From positions 1 through 64,000 of IMG/VR virus record IMGVR_UViG_3300045284_000214: 64,000 nt of DNA; one strand, 5' to 3'. The translations under genes were made by a program, and so were the position numbers. Position 1 is the stretch's first letter. Each line of letters opens with the position of its first letter. The notes beneath the pieces were generated by a model. That model saw only the letters and a list, made by a program, of their open reading frames with translations, made no database searches and was not told the DNA's origin. Source of the DNA: a virus. Shown piece by piece: positions 16,717-25,571 of the stretch.

Positions 16717-17635
16717 ATATTTACGCCAGACACAACGCTTCCTGCGAGAAGCCAACCAGGAACTGATCAATCCGGGTGACCTGATCGCTTACGTCAACCG
16801 TGGCCGTCGCGAGATTGCCATGCGGGCGCAGGCGATCCGCATCCTGACGCCGATCTCCGGCTCCATCATTCGCATCGATCTGACAGACGGCGGCACCGGT
16901 TATACCGACACGCCCACCATAGCGATCTCAGCCCCTGACTTTCCCTCCGGGGCCACGCCCTCGCCGCAGGGCGCGCAGGCCACAGCCTTGGCCATCGTCA
17001 ACAATGGCGTCATTCAGGCCATCGACGTGCAGTTCGGCGGCTATGGCTATTTTCAGCCCACTGTGACCATTACCGACGACACCGGCTCTGGAGCTGTCGC
17101 CACGGTCACGGAGATCACCTACATCAATCAAGTCTCACAGGGGCAGGAAGTCTATCCGTTCAGCATGGTCGATCTGTCAGCCTATCCGGGTGTTGAGAGC
17201 GTCTACTGGATCAGGAAGTGCTCGATCATCTTCTCGAACTCGCGCTACACCACCCGGGTCTATTCATTCTCGACCTACAACGCCCAGATCAGGACTTATC
17301 CGTTCCAGTACCAGTACACGCCATTCTTCTGTGCCCAGTTTGGCAGAGGCACCAAGGGCTCATTCTACATGTATCCACAGCCATCACAGGCCTACCAGCT
17401 TGAGTGGGACTGCCAGTGCCTGCCATCGGCCCTGATCGATGACAACAGCCCTGAGGCGCTCCCTGAGCCCTTTACGGATGCTGTGGCGTTCTATGCAGCT
17501 TTCATGGGGTATAACGAGCTGCAGAACTTCAATGCGGCTAACTACTATCTGGGGCTGTTTGACCAATTTATGAAGCGATATCAACAATATACCCAGCCGG
17601 GCGGCTCCATCGATTCATACGGTGGACGCTGGTAG
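16703..17635 (+). CDS. head-tail adaptor paralogue 2 with inserted GGxGY beta domain
   Basis: The N-terminus (NEYLRQTQRFLREANQELIN, then DLIAYVNRGRREIAMRAQAI) and the C-terminal half (GSFYMYPQPSQAYQLEWDCQ) match the layout of the 15350 gene. Between them, about residues 50-140, sits an insert with LTDGGTGYTDTPTIAIS and FGGYGYFQPTVTITDDTG, the same repeat motif as the decoration protein at 14143. The insert may project from the connector ring. Likely an adaptor/tail-tube component. The ribosome site is inside the preceding gene's end. Confidence 0.7.
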   Translation: MALNEYLRQTQRFLREANQELINPGDLIAYVNRGRREIAMRAQAIRILTPISGSIIRIDLTDGGTGYTDTPTIAISAPDFPSGATPSPQGAQATALAIVNNGVIQAIDVQFGGYGYFQPTVTITDDTGSGAVATVTEITYINQVSQGQEVYPFSMVDLSAYPGVESVYWIRKCSIIFSNSRYTTRVYSFSTYNAQIRTYPFQYQYTPFFCAQFGRGTKGSFYMYPQPSQAYQLEWDCQCLPSALIDDNSPEALPEPFTDAVAFYAAFMGYNELQNFNAANYYLGLFDQFMKRYQQYTQPGGSIDSYGGRW

Positions 17636-17643
17636 GTATCATA

Positions 17644-19230
17644 ATGCCAATCCGCTCCCGCCCCATCGAACCGGAAAAGCCGAATCCGTATCTCAATACG
17701 CCCATTCCTCCACTCATCATGGAGCAGTTTCAGGGCATCGACACCTATACGACGCGGCCCGGCGTTGACGACAAGCAGTGCTGGTGGATCGATGGGTTCA
17801 TTTGCCTCAATGAGCGCAACCTGCGGACGCTCTACGGCCCGACGCTGTTCAAGACGTTTGACGACCCGATTGCCTTTTTCGACTTTGCCAATATTGGGGC
17901 TGACCCGTTTGTCATTGTCATCCACAACAATGGCAAGGTGACGGCGGTTAACACCGCGACTGGGCTAACGACTGTCATTGCCCCGGCTGGAACCATCCAG
18001 AACCCGTCCGTGCTCAATACCGATGTTACCCAGTACGGCAGCCAGTACATCCTGATTATCAGCACCCAGACCAATGGATACTTCATCTGGGATGGCACCA
18101 CGTTCTGGTTTCCGGGCGATGTTGCGCCGTTTGGCACAATGCCAACGGGTATCAGCGGCACCGGAATCGAGACCTATCAGGGGCGTGTCTGGATCATAAA
18201 CGGCGCAGACCTGACGTTCTCGGCGCCGGGCTCCGTAGTGCTGTTTGCCAGTGGCGGCGGTGGCAGTGTTACCTCGACCGACAGCTTCCTGCGTGTTCAC
18301 TATACCGCACTGATCCAGACCAATGGCTTCCTGTACCTGATCGGGGATTCGTCCGTCAGCTACATCTCGGGTGTCCAGACCTCTGGCTCACCGCCAGTCA
18401 CGATCTTTACCCAGCTCAACGCTGACCCGGAAGTGGGCACCGCTTGGCCGCCCACGGTGACGACCTTCGGCAGAAGCATTGTCTTTGCGAATGCCTTCGG
18501 GGCACACATCAATTATGGCGCTGCCGTCACCAAGATCAGCGATCCCTTGAACGGCGTCTACAATACCGTTCCTATGTTTGGCGGCCTGATCCCGTCGTCG
18601 GCCAAGTCGATTCTGTTCGGCATCAAGGTTTGGATGCTGTTGCTGCCCATCATCGATCCCATCACGGCCCAGCAGGTCAACAAGCTGATGATCTGGGACG
18701 GCAAGAAGTGGTTTGCCTCGGGGCAGGGCATTCCTCTGACCTACATCCAGCATCAGGAGATCGACTCGATCCTGACGGCATGGGGGACGGACGGCACCAA
18801 TCTCTATACCCTGTTTACCACCCCATCCAACAGCTACGAGAAGATCGTCCAGTCCAAGTTCTGGGACAAGCCGGTGGGCTATCAGGCCACCAAGACGGTG
18901 GGACGAGCCTACGGGATGGCTAAGTACTACAACTTCAACCATCCCAATGTGCTGCTCTATCTCGACAACGAGAATGGATCGGCAGGGCCTGTCACCTTGG
19001 TCCCGCCACAGGTTATCCCGGTGATCAATGCGGCTGGTCATGTCATCCCGACTGTGAATGCCATGGGGGAGGTGATCGTGGTTATCTCGTCATGGGATAT
19101 CGCGCCCTATGCTGCACAGGCCATTGGCCAGCAAGGCAAAGTCATAGGCATGACCGCCAAGACATTTGCCGAGGATATGTCTATAATATCGCTCATGTTC
19201 CAACCGGAAATCGCAAGGGTGGACGGATAA
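17644..19230 (+). CDS. tail hub/nozzle-like protein (beta-propeller type)
   Basis: The 528 residues carry repeated strand-rich blocks (FFDFANIGADPFVIVIHNNG, VTQYGSQYILIISTQTNGYF, TYQGRVWIINGADLTFS, IQTNGFLYLIGDSSVSYIS) with the tryptophan/aspartate spacing of propeller-type podoviral tail hub proteins (T7 gp12/P22 gp10 class). No signal peptide. Its position right after the adaptor pair supports a tail-nozzle role. The last base of its stop is shared with the next ATG. Family call is by fold pattern only. Confidence 0.65.
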   Translation: MPIRSRPIEPEKPNPYLNTPIPPLIMEQFQGIDTYTTRPGVDDKQCWWIDGFICLNERNLRTLYGPTLFKTFDDPIAFFDFANIGADPFVIVIHNNGKVTAVNTATGLTTVIAPAGTIQNPSVLNTDVTQYGSQYILIISTQTNGYFIWDGTTFWFPGDVAPFGTMPTGISGTGIETYQGRVWIINGADLTFSAPGSVVLFASGGGGSVTSTDSFLRVHYTALIQTNGFLYLIGDSSVSYISGVQTSGSPPVTIFTQLNADPEVGTAWPPTVTTFGRSIVFANAFGAHINYGAAVTKISDPLNGVYNTVPMFGGLIPSSAKSILFGIKVWMLLLPIIDPITAQQVNKLMIWDGKKWFASGQGIPLTYIQHQEIDSILTAWGTDGTNLYTLFTTPSNSYEKIVQSKFWDKPVGYQATKTVGRAYGMAKYYNFNHPNVLLYLDNENGSAGPVTLVPPQVIPVINAAGHVIPTVNAMGEVIVVISSWDIAPYAAQAIGQQGKVIGMTAKTFAEDMSIISLMFQPEIARVDG

Positions 19231-20846
19231 TGGCTTGGCCTTTTGCATTCGCTAATGTTTCAACGCTGGCGACCCCGGCAATCGACGCGAACTTCAATGC
19301 GGTCGGGGCACTTACTCCTGTGCCGTGCCTTGTGGCGGGTACGGACTCTCTGACACTTACGCCATTGGCCTCGACCCCAACGGTTGCCGCTTACTCCAAC
19401 TATATGCAATTCACCGGGATTGCAGTTAACACAAATACCTCGTCGGTGTCGGCCGTTGTTGGGACCGCCGGTCTTCTCCCTGTTTACAAGGACACTTCGG
19501 GTAGCCCTGCGCTCCTTACCGGTGGGGAAATCGTAGCGACCTGCGCTTTTGGCCTGCTGTACGACTCGGCGTTGAACTCATCCAACGGCGGCTTCCACCT
19601 GATGCAGATCACCGGAGCCGGTGGTGGGGGCGGCGGGACGGATTACTTTGCGACCTCGGAGACGCTGACGACCGGGGCTAGCCCTGTAGATATCGATCCG
19701 GCGGTGTTCCTGACGAAGATCGTTTCTGGGGGAACGGCAGGCATCGAGGTCGTGAACTTCCCTGACTATACCTTTACTCAAGCAGGCAAACCGCACCTCG
19801 TCATCTTCGACACCCAGACCGACCCTGCGGACGTAATTCATGTTACGGGCACCACCAACATCATCGGCTCGCCCTATGGCCCCGGCGTAAAGCTCGGTGA
19901 TTTCGGCAGCCAGTCCGCCATCTATAGTCCCACCTTGATGGCCATGGATGCTGTCAATCAGGGCTTCAACTTGACGTGGGGCAACAACGCATGGGTGATT
20001 ACAGGGCTGGTTGATAATCCGACCATCACCTATGAGATGGCCTCCGAGGAGTTATGGGGGCCGCCCCCGCCTGACGGTCGCGTGCCGGGCATCCTGTTCC
20101 AGGATACTGATGGCACACTGAATATGGTAATGGACCCGACCAATCCTCAGTTCGAAATAACCATCACTGCAAGCACAGACAGTCTAAACCCGGCGAGAAT
20201 CCCGGGCGGAGTTCGCTCCGTTGTTATTAACTCTACCGGTTTGGGTGGCCCCGGATACATTCACTTTGACGGACCCGCGATTGTGCCGGATGATCTTGGT
20301 GCCACCAACATACAAAAGGTTGTGAGGGCCAACATTGTTGCCGGTGGTGATACCATCGTCAGCAACGACGGCTATATCCGGAACTGGTTTAACAGAAATA
20401 CAGTAGTAACATTTTCATCTACCGGGGAAATTGCGGTTTGCCACTGGGACAATGTGTGGATATTGGAATCACAGACAAACTGTACCACGGTTCCGCTTGT
20501 CTGTGAGCCATTGCAGGGCATCAATGGAACAGCATATGCCAACAATGCCAACACGACGATATCGATCCCTGCGGGTTATGTAATTGGAGGCATCACATTC
20601 TCCAACAGTGCGGCCCACGCAGTAACCGGAGGTGTAAAGATTGGCACGACTTCTGGAGCGGCGGATGTTGTTGCAGCGCAGCCTGTTGGTTCAAATGGCA
20701 TCGGGAAAATACCTGATGCGTCACTTCTCTTGACCGGGTTCTCCAGTTCGGCAGACCAATTGCTCTACATCCAGCCCGTAACTTCGTGGAACGGAGCAGT
20801 TATATCTTTCTACTTTGTCCTGTTCCCAGCATTGGCATTATTCTGA
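19230..20846 (+). CDS. tail structural/fibre-like protein
   Basis: ATG overlaps the upstream stop (TAATG). N-terminal residues MAWPFAFANVSTLATPAIDANFNAVGAL-type (key AIDANFNAVG) resemble the start of phage fibre proteins that define a list of parts. The 538-residue body is Ser/Thr/Gly/Asn-rich beta sequence with no Lys-rich tracts or membrane helix; the C-terminal ~90 residues (ISIPAGYVIGGITFSNSAAH onward) look like a small knob. Likely a fibre or adhesin that attaches to the hub. No enzymatic motif seen. Confidence 0.6.
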   Translation: MAWPFAFANVSTLATPAIDANFNAVGALTPVPCLVAGTDSLTLTPLASTPTVAAYSNYMQFTGIAVNTNTSSVSAVVGTAGLLPVYKDTSGSPALLTGGEIVATCAFGLLYDSALNSSNGGFHLMQITGAGGGGGGTDYFATSETLTTGASPVDIDPAVFLTKIVSGGTAGIEVVNFPDYTFTQAGKPHLVIFDTQTDPADVIHVTGTTNIIGSPYGPGVKLGDFGSQSAIYSPTLMAMDAVNQGFNLTWGNNAWVITGLVDNPTITYEMASEELWGPPPPDGRVPGILFQDTDGTLNMVMDPTNPQFEITITASTDSLNPARIPGGVRSVVINSTGLGGPGYIHFDGPAIVPDDLGATNIQKVVRANIVAGGDTIVSNDGYIRNWFNRNTVVTFSSTGEIAVCHWDNVWILESQTNCTTVPLVCEPLQGINGTAYANNANTTISIPAGYVIGGITFSNSAAHAVTGGVKIGTTSGAADVVAAQPVGSNGIGKIPDASLLLTGFSSSADQLLYIQPVTSWNGAVISFYFVLFPALALF

Positions 20847-21184
20847 TGGCCCTGGCCGCACTTACGAACGTCCCCAGCGACAAGGACGAGTTGGATATGT
20901 GGGGGTTCTGCCACATGGCCCATCACCGCGATATCAATGCGCGGATATTTGAGCTATTGAACGTGCATCTGGACGAATACATTCTCGATCCCCTGAACCC
21001 GAACAATCCCGGCGGATGGGGCAACCAGCATCAGGCCATGCACAATCAGGTCAATCTGATATTGGGTACATCGGGCTTCGACCTGACACAGCCAGATTGG
21101 AAAGACCCGTCCAATTTAGCGGGCTGGGTACAGAGTAACTCGCTGGAACATAGACAATGGGCTGATATCTTGGGGGTTGGCTGA
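20846..21184 (+). CDS. hypothetical virion-region protein, 112 aa
   Basis: ATG overlaps the upstream stop. The product has MAHHRDINARIFELLNVHLD near residue 26, then LDPLNPNNPGGWGNQHQAMHNQVNLILG, a His/Trp-rich helical pattern that recurs in small proteins next to phage tail genes. It may be a short structural or chaperone protein. The function is not known to me. Confidence 0.65.
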   Translation: MALAALTNVPSDKDELDMWGFCHMAHHRDINARIFELLNVHLDEYILDPLNPNNPGGWGNQHQAMHNQVNLILGTSGFDLTQPDWKDPSNLAGWVQSNSLEHRQWADILGVG

Positions 21185-21185
21185 G

Positions 21186-21329
21186 ATGATTGACAGGGAT
21201 AGGCCACCTTCCCCGAGAAGTGGTTTCCGGTGGGAATATCGAGAAGGTTGCGATTGCAAGTCATGTCCATGGAAACCAAATTGTCGTGGACAAACATGGC
21301 CACATTGGATTCAAATCAAGGAAGAATGA
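21186..21329 (+). CDS. small Cys-rich protein, 47 aa
   Basis: Starts one base after the upstream stop and ends in an ATGA overlap with the next gene, which supports it although it is very short. The peptide contains CDCKSCPWKPNCRG (residues 22-35): four cysteines in a compact metal-binding knuckle, flanked by many Trp/Arg. It may be a zinc or iron-sulfur micro-protein. No family recognised. Confidence 0.6.
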   Translation: MIDRDRPPSPRSGFRWEYREGCDCKSCPWKPNCRGQTWPHWIQIKEE

Positions 21330-21808
21330 AAATGGCAGAACCAGCAGTAGCTTTCGACGTTCTTATGGACCCGGCCCAGCACATTGTCAGGGCCTGCGAC
21401 CTTCCGCAGCTTGCCGACCGCGCGGCATGGCTCGCGCCACGTCTGCGCACGCTGTTTCCCGGCTATCAGGACGCCCACATCATGGGATGGCTCCGGACCA
21501 TGGCTGGCACCAACGGCACCAGCAACTACCGGCTGGTCTGCACCGACAATGCCGTCGCCCTGTCCGAACACCGCAACGAAAAGCTCGTCGTCGCCCCCTT
21601 CATCATCGATCACTTCGTCATCGTCAACGAGGGAGCAGACATCAGCGAAGGACAGGCCCTCTACGACGACATGAACCGGTGGGGAATGTCCATCGGGGCT
21701 TCGGAAATCCACATCAACCCCAAATCCGATGTACAGCGCCCTCTGATCGAGGAGCGACTGGGCAAGACCATCGAGCGCAAGATTCTCTGCGCCAAGGTAG
21801 GCAAATGA
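21326..21808 (+). CDS. hypothetical protein, possibly GNAT-like partner, 160 aa
   Basis: ATG at 21326 overlaps the small Cys protein's stop; ATG at 21332 with AAGGAAG 7 bases upstream is an equally good start. The protein contains LFPGYQDAHIMGWLRTMAG, a central beta sheet (YRLVCTDNAVALSE, VAPFIIDHFVIVNEG) and an Asp/Glu-rich stretch, and ends with a basic IERKILCAKVGK. The beta order is like a GNAT half. The adjacent gene is also GNAT-like, so the two may be a pair. Function uncertain. Confidence 0.6.
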   Translation: MKMAEPAVAFDVLMDPAQHIVRACDLPQLADRAAWLAPRLRTLFPGYQDAHIMGWLRTMAGTNGTSNYRLVCTDNAVALSEHRNEKLVVAPFIIDHFVIVNEGADISEGQALYDDMNRWGMSIGASEIHINPKSDVQRPLIEERLGKTIERKILCAKVGK

Positions 21809-22218
21809 ATGCGCTGACCGGCCAGATCAGGGAAGCGAGCCTAGCCGATATCGACTTCATCCTCCGGCTGGGGCGCAAGATGTATCCGGGCGAGCCTATC
21901 CACAATGGCCTGCCATGGGTGATCGAGTGCATGAGGCGTCCAGATCGGCTCGTATTGGTCTCGGACTACGGCGTCGGTATTGCCTCGATCTTCTTCGCGT
22001 ACGGCTTCATCAAGAGGGTCAATATGGACGTTCTGGCCGTTGAATCCGGCCATGGACTGCATGTTTTGGGTTTCCTGCGAGCTATGGTACGGTGGGGCCA
22101 GTTTCAGAAAGCCAGCTCCCTCAGGGTCGGATCGACCACCGGGGTGGACTTTGGGCCTGCAGTCAAAAGATTGGGTGGCAATGCCGCTAAAGCATCATCC
22201 TATCAGATACCTTTATAG
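21805..22218 (+). CDS. GNAT-like acetyltransferase family protein
   Basis: ATG overlaps the upstream stop (ATGA). The N-terminal REASLADIDFILRLGRKMY is the classic opening helix of GNAT-fold proteins, followed by strands RLVLVSDYGVGIASIFF and MDVLAVESGHGLHVLGFLRAMVRWGQ, where GHGLHVLGFLRAM would be the acetyl-CoA pyrophosphate loop/helix. It is 137 aa, close to the minimal GNAT. Phage GNAT-like proteins are common near internal virion proteins; target unknown. Confidence 0.6.
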   Translation: MNALTGQIREASLADIDFILRLGRKMYPGEPIHNGLPWVIECMRRPDRLVLVSDYGVGIASIFFAYGFIKRVNMDVLAVESGHGLHVLGFLRAMVRWGQFQKASSLRVGSTTGVDFGPAVKRLGGNAAKASSYQIPL

Positions 22219-22224
22219 GAGCCT

Positions 22225-23760
22225 ATGATGGGTGAACTTGCTGGTCTTGGTGAGGCCTTGCTACCGGCGGCAGTTGAGGCTGGCAGCGAAGCGGTCCCGG
22301 AGGCGGCTTCTGGAGTAGGCGATTTTTTTGGAAATATAGCCTCCGGGATAGGCGATTTCTTCGGAGGCGGCGGTGGTGAGGCGGCAGGCAATGCCATTGC
22401 CCCTGCTGCGGACTATTCCTTCAATCCCGGATTTGACAAGAGCGTCTTCGATTATCTCGGTGGAGCTGGTGGGGAGGCTGCTGCTGCAGGAGACACAGCA
22501 GGGTTTGGCGGTTCGGCCACCACGACCGGTGGGGCATCGGCATTTGACCCCGGTGCCTATGCCAGCGGTGCAGCCAGCACCCCTGACTGGCTCAATGGCG
22601 GAGCCCTGTTCGATACCGGGGTTGCCGGGGCTGCTCCAGCGGCAGATTTCAGCGGCGGGGTGGGCTCGTTCAGCGCTCCCGGTGTCAGCTCCTTCGCAGA
22701 TACCATGGCTGCGGGCGGCGGTGGTCCTCAAGCCATGTCTTCAGCCTTCGGCCCGGCTCCGGACATGACTGGAGGGGTTTCTGCCTTCACCCCGGGCCCC
22801 GGCATCCAGACCCCTGACATCAATGCCATCGACCCGACTTCGCTGGCGGCTACCGGCGAGAGCAACATCCCGGCCAATGCCACGTTTACCAGTGGCACTG
22901 CGCCGCAGGCCCCCACCGATCTGTCAGGGCTGGATGCTGCCCAGAAGTCCGTGGCTGATCAGTATGCGGCGGTAAATGCCAATTCTGTGCCGACAGCCCC
23001 AGGGGATGTGAGCCCCAATGCGGCTGCTGCCGCTACTCCTGGAACAACTCCGGCCACCCCAGCGGCCTCATCCAGTGGCAAGTTCCTCGGCATGGACATC
23101 GGCAAGCCCACTGTTCTTGGGTCTGCGGGAGCGCTGATTTCCGGCGGCTTACTGGCCAACAACCTACTCAACAAGAGTGTCCCCGGTCAGGCCCAGGTCA
23201 ATGCCATCAACAGCAACATCCCGCAGGTTCAGAGCGTGATCGATAGTGTCAACAAGACGGCAGCCGATCTTCGGGCCAGCACAGAACCGCTGAACGCCGA
23301 TGCCAAGGCCATGATGTCCTACGTCAGTCAGGGCACACTGCCTCCAGCGATGCAAGAACAGGTCAAGGCCGGTGTTGCAGCGGCCAAGACGCAAGCGGCG
23401 TCGATCATGGCCCAACACGGGCTGTCGGCTGATCCGACCAAGAATGCCCAGCTCAAGCAGCAGTTCGATACTATCGATTCCCAAGCCATCCAGATGCAGG
23501 CAACGCTGGCCAACCAGCTCTACCAGTCGGGATTGGCTGCGGTTAACGCCTCCAACCAGACCCAGCAGGTTGCCGCTGGCCTGCAGCAGACCGGCCTCAA
23601 CGCAGTCGGCCTCAACCAGAACACCTATCTGGCGCTGCAGAAGATTTACAGTGATCAGGATACCAAGACGCAGGCTGCCGTCACCAACTTCGCCTCGGCG
23701 CTGGGCAAGATGACGGGCGGCAGTGGTGGTGGCACCACCATCAAGATCGGTGGGACCTGA
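22225..23760 (+). CDS. internal virion protein candidate 1 (Gly/Ala-rich)
   Basis: The N-terminal 250 residues are Ala/Gly/Ser-rich with an imperfectly duplicated GVGDFFGNIASGIGDFFGGG stretch. A membrane-like LGSAGALISGGLLANNLL near residue 293 follows, and then a Gln-rich helical tail (QAQVNAINSNIPQVQSVIDS; AKTQAASIMAQHGL). Three such large proteins in a row before the lysis genes is the usual arrangement of podoviral ejected core proteins, which exit the head with DNA and form a channel through the envelope. The stop overlaps the next ATG. Confidence 0.65.
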   Translation: MMGELAGLGEALLPAAVEAGSEAVPEAASGVGDFFGNIASGIGDFFGGGGGEAAGNAIAPAADYSFNPGFDKSVFDYLGGAGGEAAAAGDTAGFGGSATTTGGASAFDPGAYASGAASTPDWLNGGALFDTGVAGAAPAADFSGGVGSFSAPGVSSFADTMAAGGGGPQAMSSAFGPAPDMTGGVSAFTPGPGIQTPDINAIDPTSLAATGESNIPANATFTSGTAPQAPTDLSGLDAAQKSVADQYAAVNANSVPTAPGDVSPNAAAAATPGTTPATPAASSSGKFLGMDIGKPTVLGSAGALISGGLLANNLLNKSVPGQAQVNAINSNIPQVQSVIDSVNKTAADLRASTEPLNADAKAMMSYVSQGTLPPAMQEQVKAGVAAAKTQAASIMAQHGLSADPTKNAQLKQQFDTIDSQAIQMQATLANQLYQSGLAAVNASNQTQQVAAGLQQTGLNAVGLNQNTYLALQKIYSDQDTKTQAAVTNFASALGKMTGGSGGGTTIKIGGT

Positions 23761-25571
23761 TGACTGATCTGGCCGAACAGGACGATGATGCCGAGGTAAA
23801 GCCGCAGCAGACAGCGGATGCCTCAGCACCCCCGGCGGCCCCAGCCCCACCGCCGGGGCCTTCGGCGTTCAGCCAGAGCCAGGACACATGGAAGAATCCG
23901 TTCGAGTCGATGGCCACGGCTCTGCCCACCCCTGACTACAAGCGTGCTTTGGCCAACAAGCAGTCTGTCGCAGATCAGGAACTTCGCGCTGTTGATGCCC
24001 AGGCAGGTAGGATAGCTGCTGATAACCAGCGTCTTGGTGCTGCTGCCGAAGCAAAGAATGCCCAGCTTCAGGCCGTCGATCCCAACCAGATGACGACATG
24101 GAATGCTGCGGAGAAGCAAAAGCAGTATTCCACCTCCCCATTCGAGGCTTTTGGCTCTGCAGCCATGATTGCCTCGCTGGGCATGGCTGCGTTTACACGC
24201 GCCCCGATGACGGCCTCACTTAATGCCATGGCCGGTGTCATGAACGGCATCAAGGAGGGCAACGATCAGGCTTATGACCGCGATTATGCGTCATGGAAGG
24301 AGAACAACAACGTCTTTCAGAAGCGTTTTGACCTGATGAAGTCGCAGTTGTCATCTGACATGGACATCTGGAAGACCAAGGGTGCCATGGGTAAGGAAGA
24401 CCTGTCGAACACCCTGCTGAAATATGGTCTGTACAAGCAAAAAGCCCTGCTGGATGCCGGTCTGGATGATGTCCTGACGGATTCCCTGACCAAGCAGGCC
24501 CATGCTGTCGATCTCATGTCCTCCGCTTCCCAGAAGATCGAGGACCAGCATGCTCTGGTGGAGGCCGTGAAGGGCGAGCAGATGCGTCGTCAGGCTACTG
24601 GCCAAAAACCCATGGACGGGCAGGAAATTCTTCAGTTCAGAGCTGATGCCGTGCGGTCTGCTACTCCTGAGCAGCGCGAGGCCCAGAAGACATGGCGGGA
24701 GATTTCTAACTCCGAAAAATACCTGAAGGCGGGTCCGGAAGAGAAGGGAACTATATTCAACGACTTCTGGAATGCGCAGAAGACCGGTAGCAATCAGTCC
24801 ATGATTAAGGACCGGTACGATACCGGGGTTAAGGAGTATCTGGCGGCTCATCCAGAGGTCAAGACCGAGGAAGACATTCCGTTCGAGGCCAAGAATGAAA
24901 TTGCTCAGAAAGCCAAGGCCTATAAGGGTGAAAGCAGCAAGGCCAGCGCCGAGAACGATCTGCGCAAGACCTTGACTGCGGAAGCCATTGCGAAGAATGG
25001 CGGGCAGCCGTTGGATGCGGCCCAAAAGAAGCAAATCGAGGACAAGGTCGCACAAAAGCCCATCCCCGGAGGCGTCCGTGAAAGGCTTGGCGAGAGAATC
25101 GAACTTGCCAAGCTCACAACCAAGACCATCGATGATGTAGAGCGCTCCCTGGCAAGGCATGGCTTCCTTGCTGGTATCGGCGGCTCCATCCGGCGGCCAA
25201 TGGAAACCCTTGCCAACAAGGCCCTTCTTAGTGATTCCACTGCGGCCACCGACTTCAGGCAACTGATCTCGGTTCTCCAGCAACTGGAGCCTCGCCTGCT
25301 CACAGGTGGGCCCGGCGGCAGGCCTTTGAAAGCCGAGGCTGATCTGGTCAGCCAAATCATTCCAGGTCTTAATGGTCTGGATACGGTCCAGAATACGGTA
25401 AGCCGCCTGCGAACCTTCAAGAGCATGATCCAGAATCTGGAGGGTGGATGGACACGGATGTATGAAGGCAACTATAATCCGACCGCTCCGCTCGCACCGC
25501 CGGTCATGGGCGGATCACCGGGACAGCCCACAGGTAAACCTCTATGGATGACCGGCAGACCACGGGAATAA
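23760..25571 (+). CDS. internal virion protein candidate 2 (helical)
   Basis: Starts on the last base of the preceding gene. After a Pro/Ala-rich disordered N-terminus (about 45 residues), the 603-residue protein is almost entirely helical and charged, with many Lys/Glu/Gln and repeated AxKxxQ patterns; FGSAAMIASLGMAAFTRAPM near residue 132 could insert in a membrane. Composition and position match ejected helical proteins that line the transient DNA channel. No lytic transglycosylase motif seen. Confidence 0.6.
   Translation: MTDLAEQDDDAEVKPQQTADASAPPAAPAPPPGPSAFSQSQDTWKNPFESMATALPTPDYKRALANKQSVADQELRAVDAQAGRIAADNQRLGAAAEAKNAQLQAVDPNQMTTWNAAEKQKQYSTSPFEAFGSAAMIASLGMAAFTRAPMTASLNAMAGVMNGIKEGNDQAYDRDYASWKENNNVFQKRFDLMKSQLSSDMDIWKTKGAMGKEDLSNTLLKYGLYKQKALLDAGLDDVLTDSLTKQAHAVDLMSSASQKIEDQHALVEAVKGEQMRRQATGQKPMDGQEILQFRADAVRSATPEQREAQKTWREISNSEKYLKAGPEEKGTIFNDFWNAQKTGSNQSMIKDRYDTGVKEYLAAHPEVKTEEDIPFEAKNEIAQKAKAYKGESSKASAENDLRKTLTAEAIAKNGGQPLDAAQKKQIEDKVAQKPIPGGVRERLGERIELAKLTTKTIDDVERSLARHGFLAGIGGSIRRPMETLANKALLSDSTAATDFRQLISVLQQLEPRLLTGGPGGRPLKAEADLVSQIIPGLNGLDTVQNTVSRLRTFKSMIQNLEGGWTRMYEGNYNPTAPLAPPVMGGSPGQPTGKPLWMTGRPRE

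Noticed and set aside
21190-21804. N-terminal extension of the GNAT-like gene
   Set aside because: The frame is open but Arg/His/Pro-rich, and two real genes lie in other frames; the ATGA start at 21805 is better.
24351-25355. 334-codon minus-strand frame inside an internal virion gene
   Set aside because: Antisense to a helical Lys/Glu-rich protein; Leu-rich composition is a codon-complement artefact.
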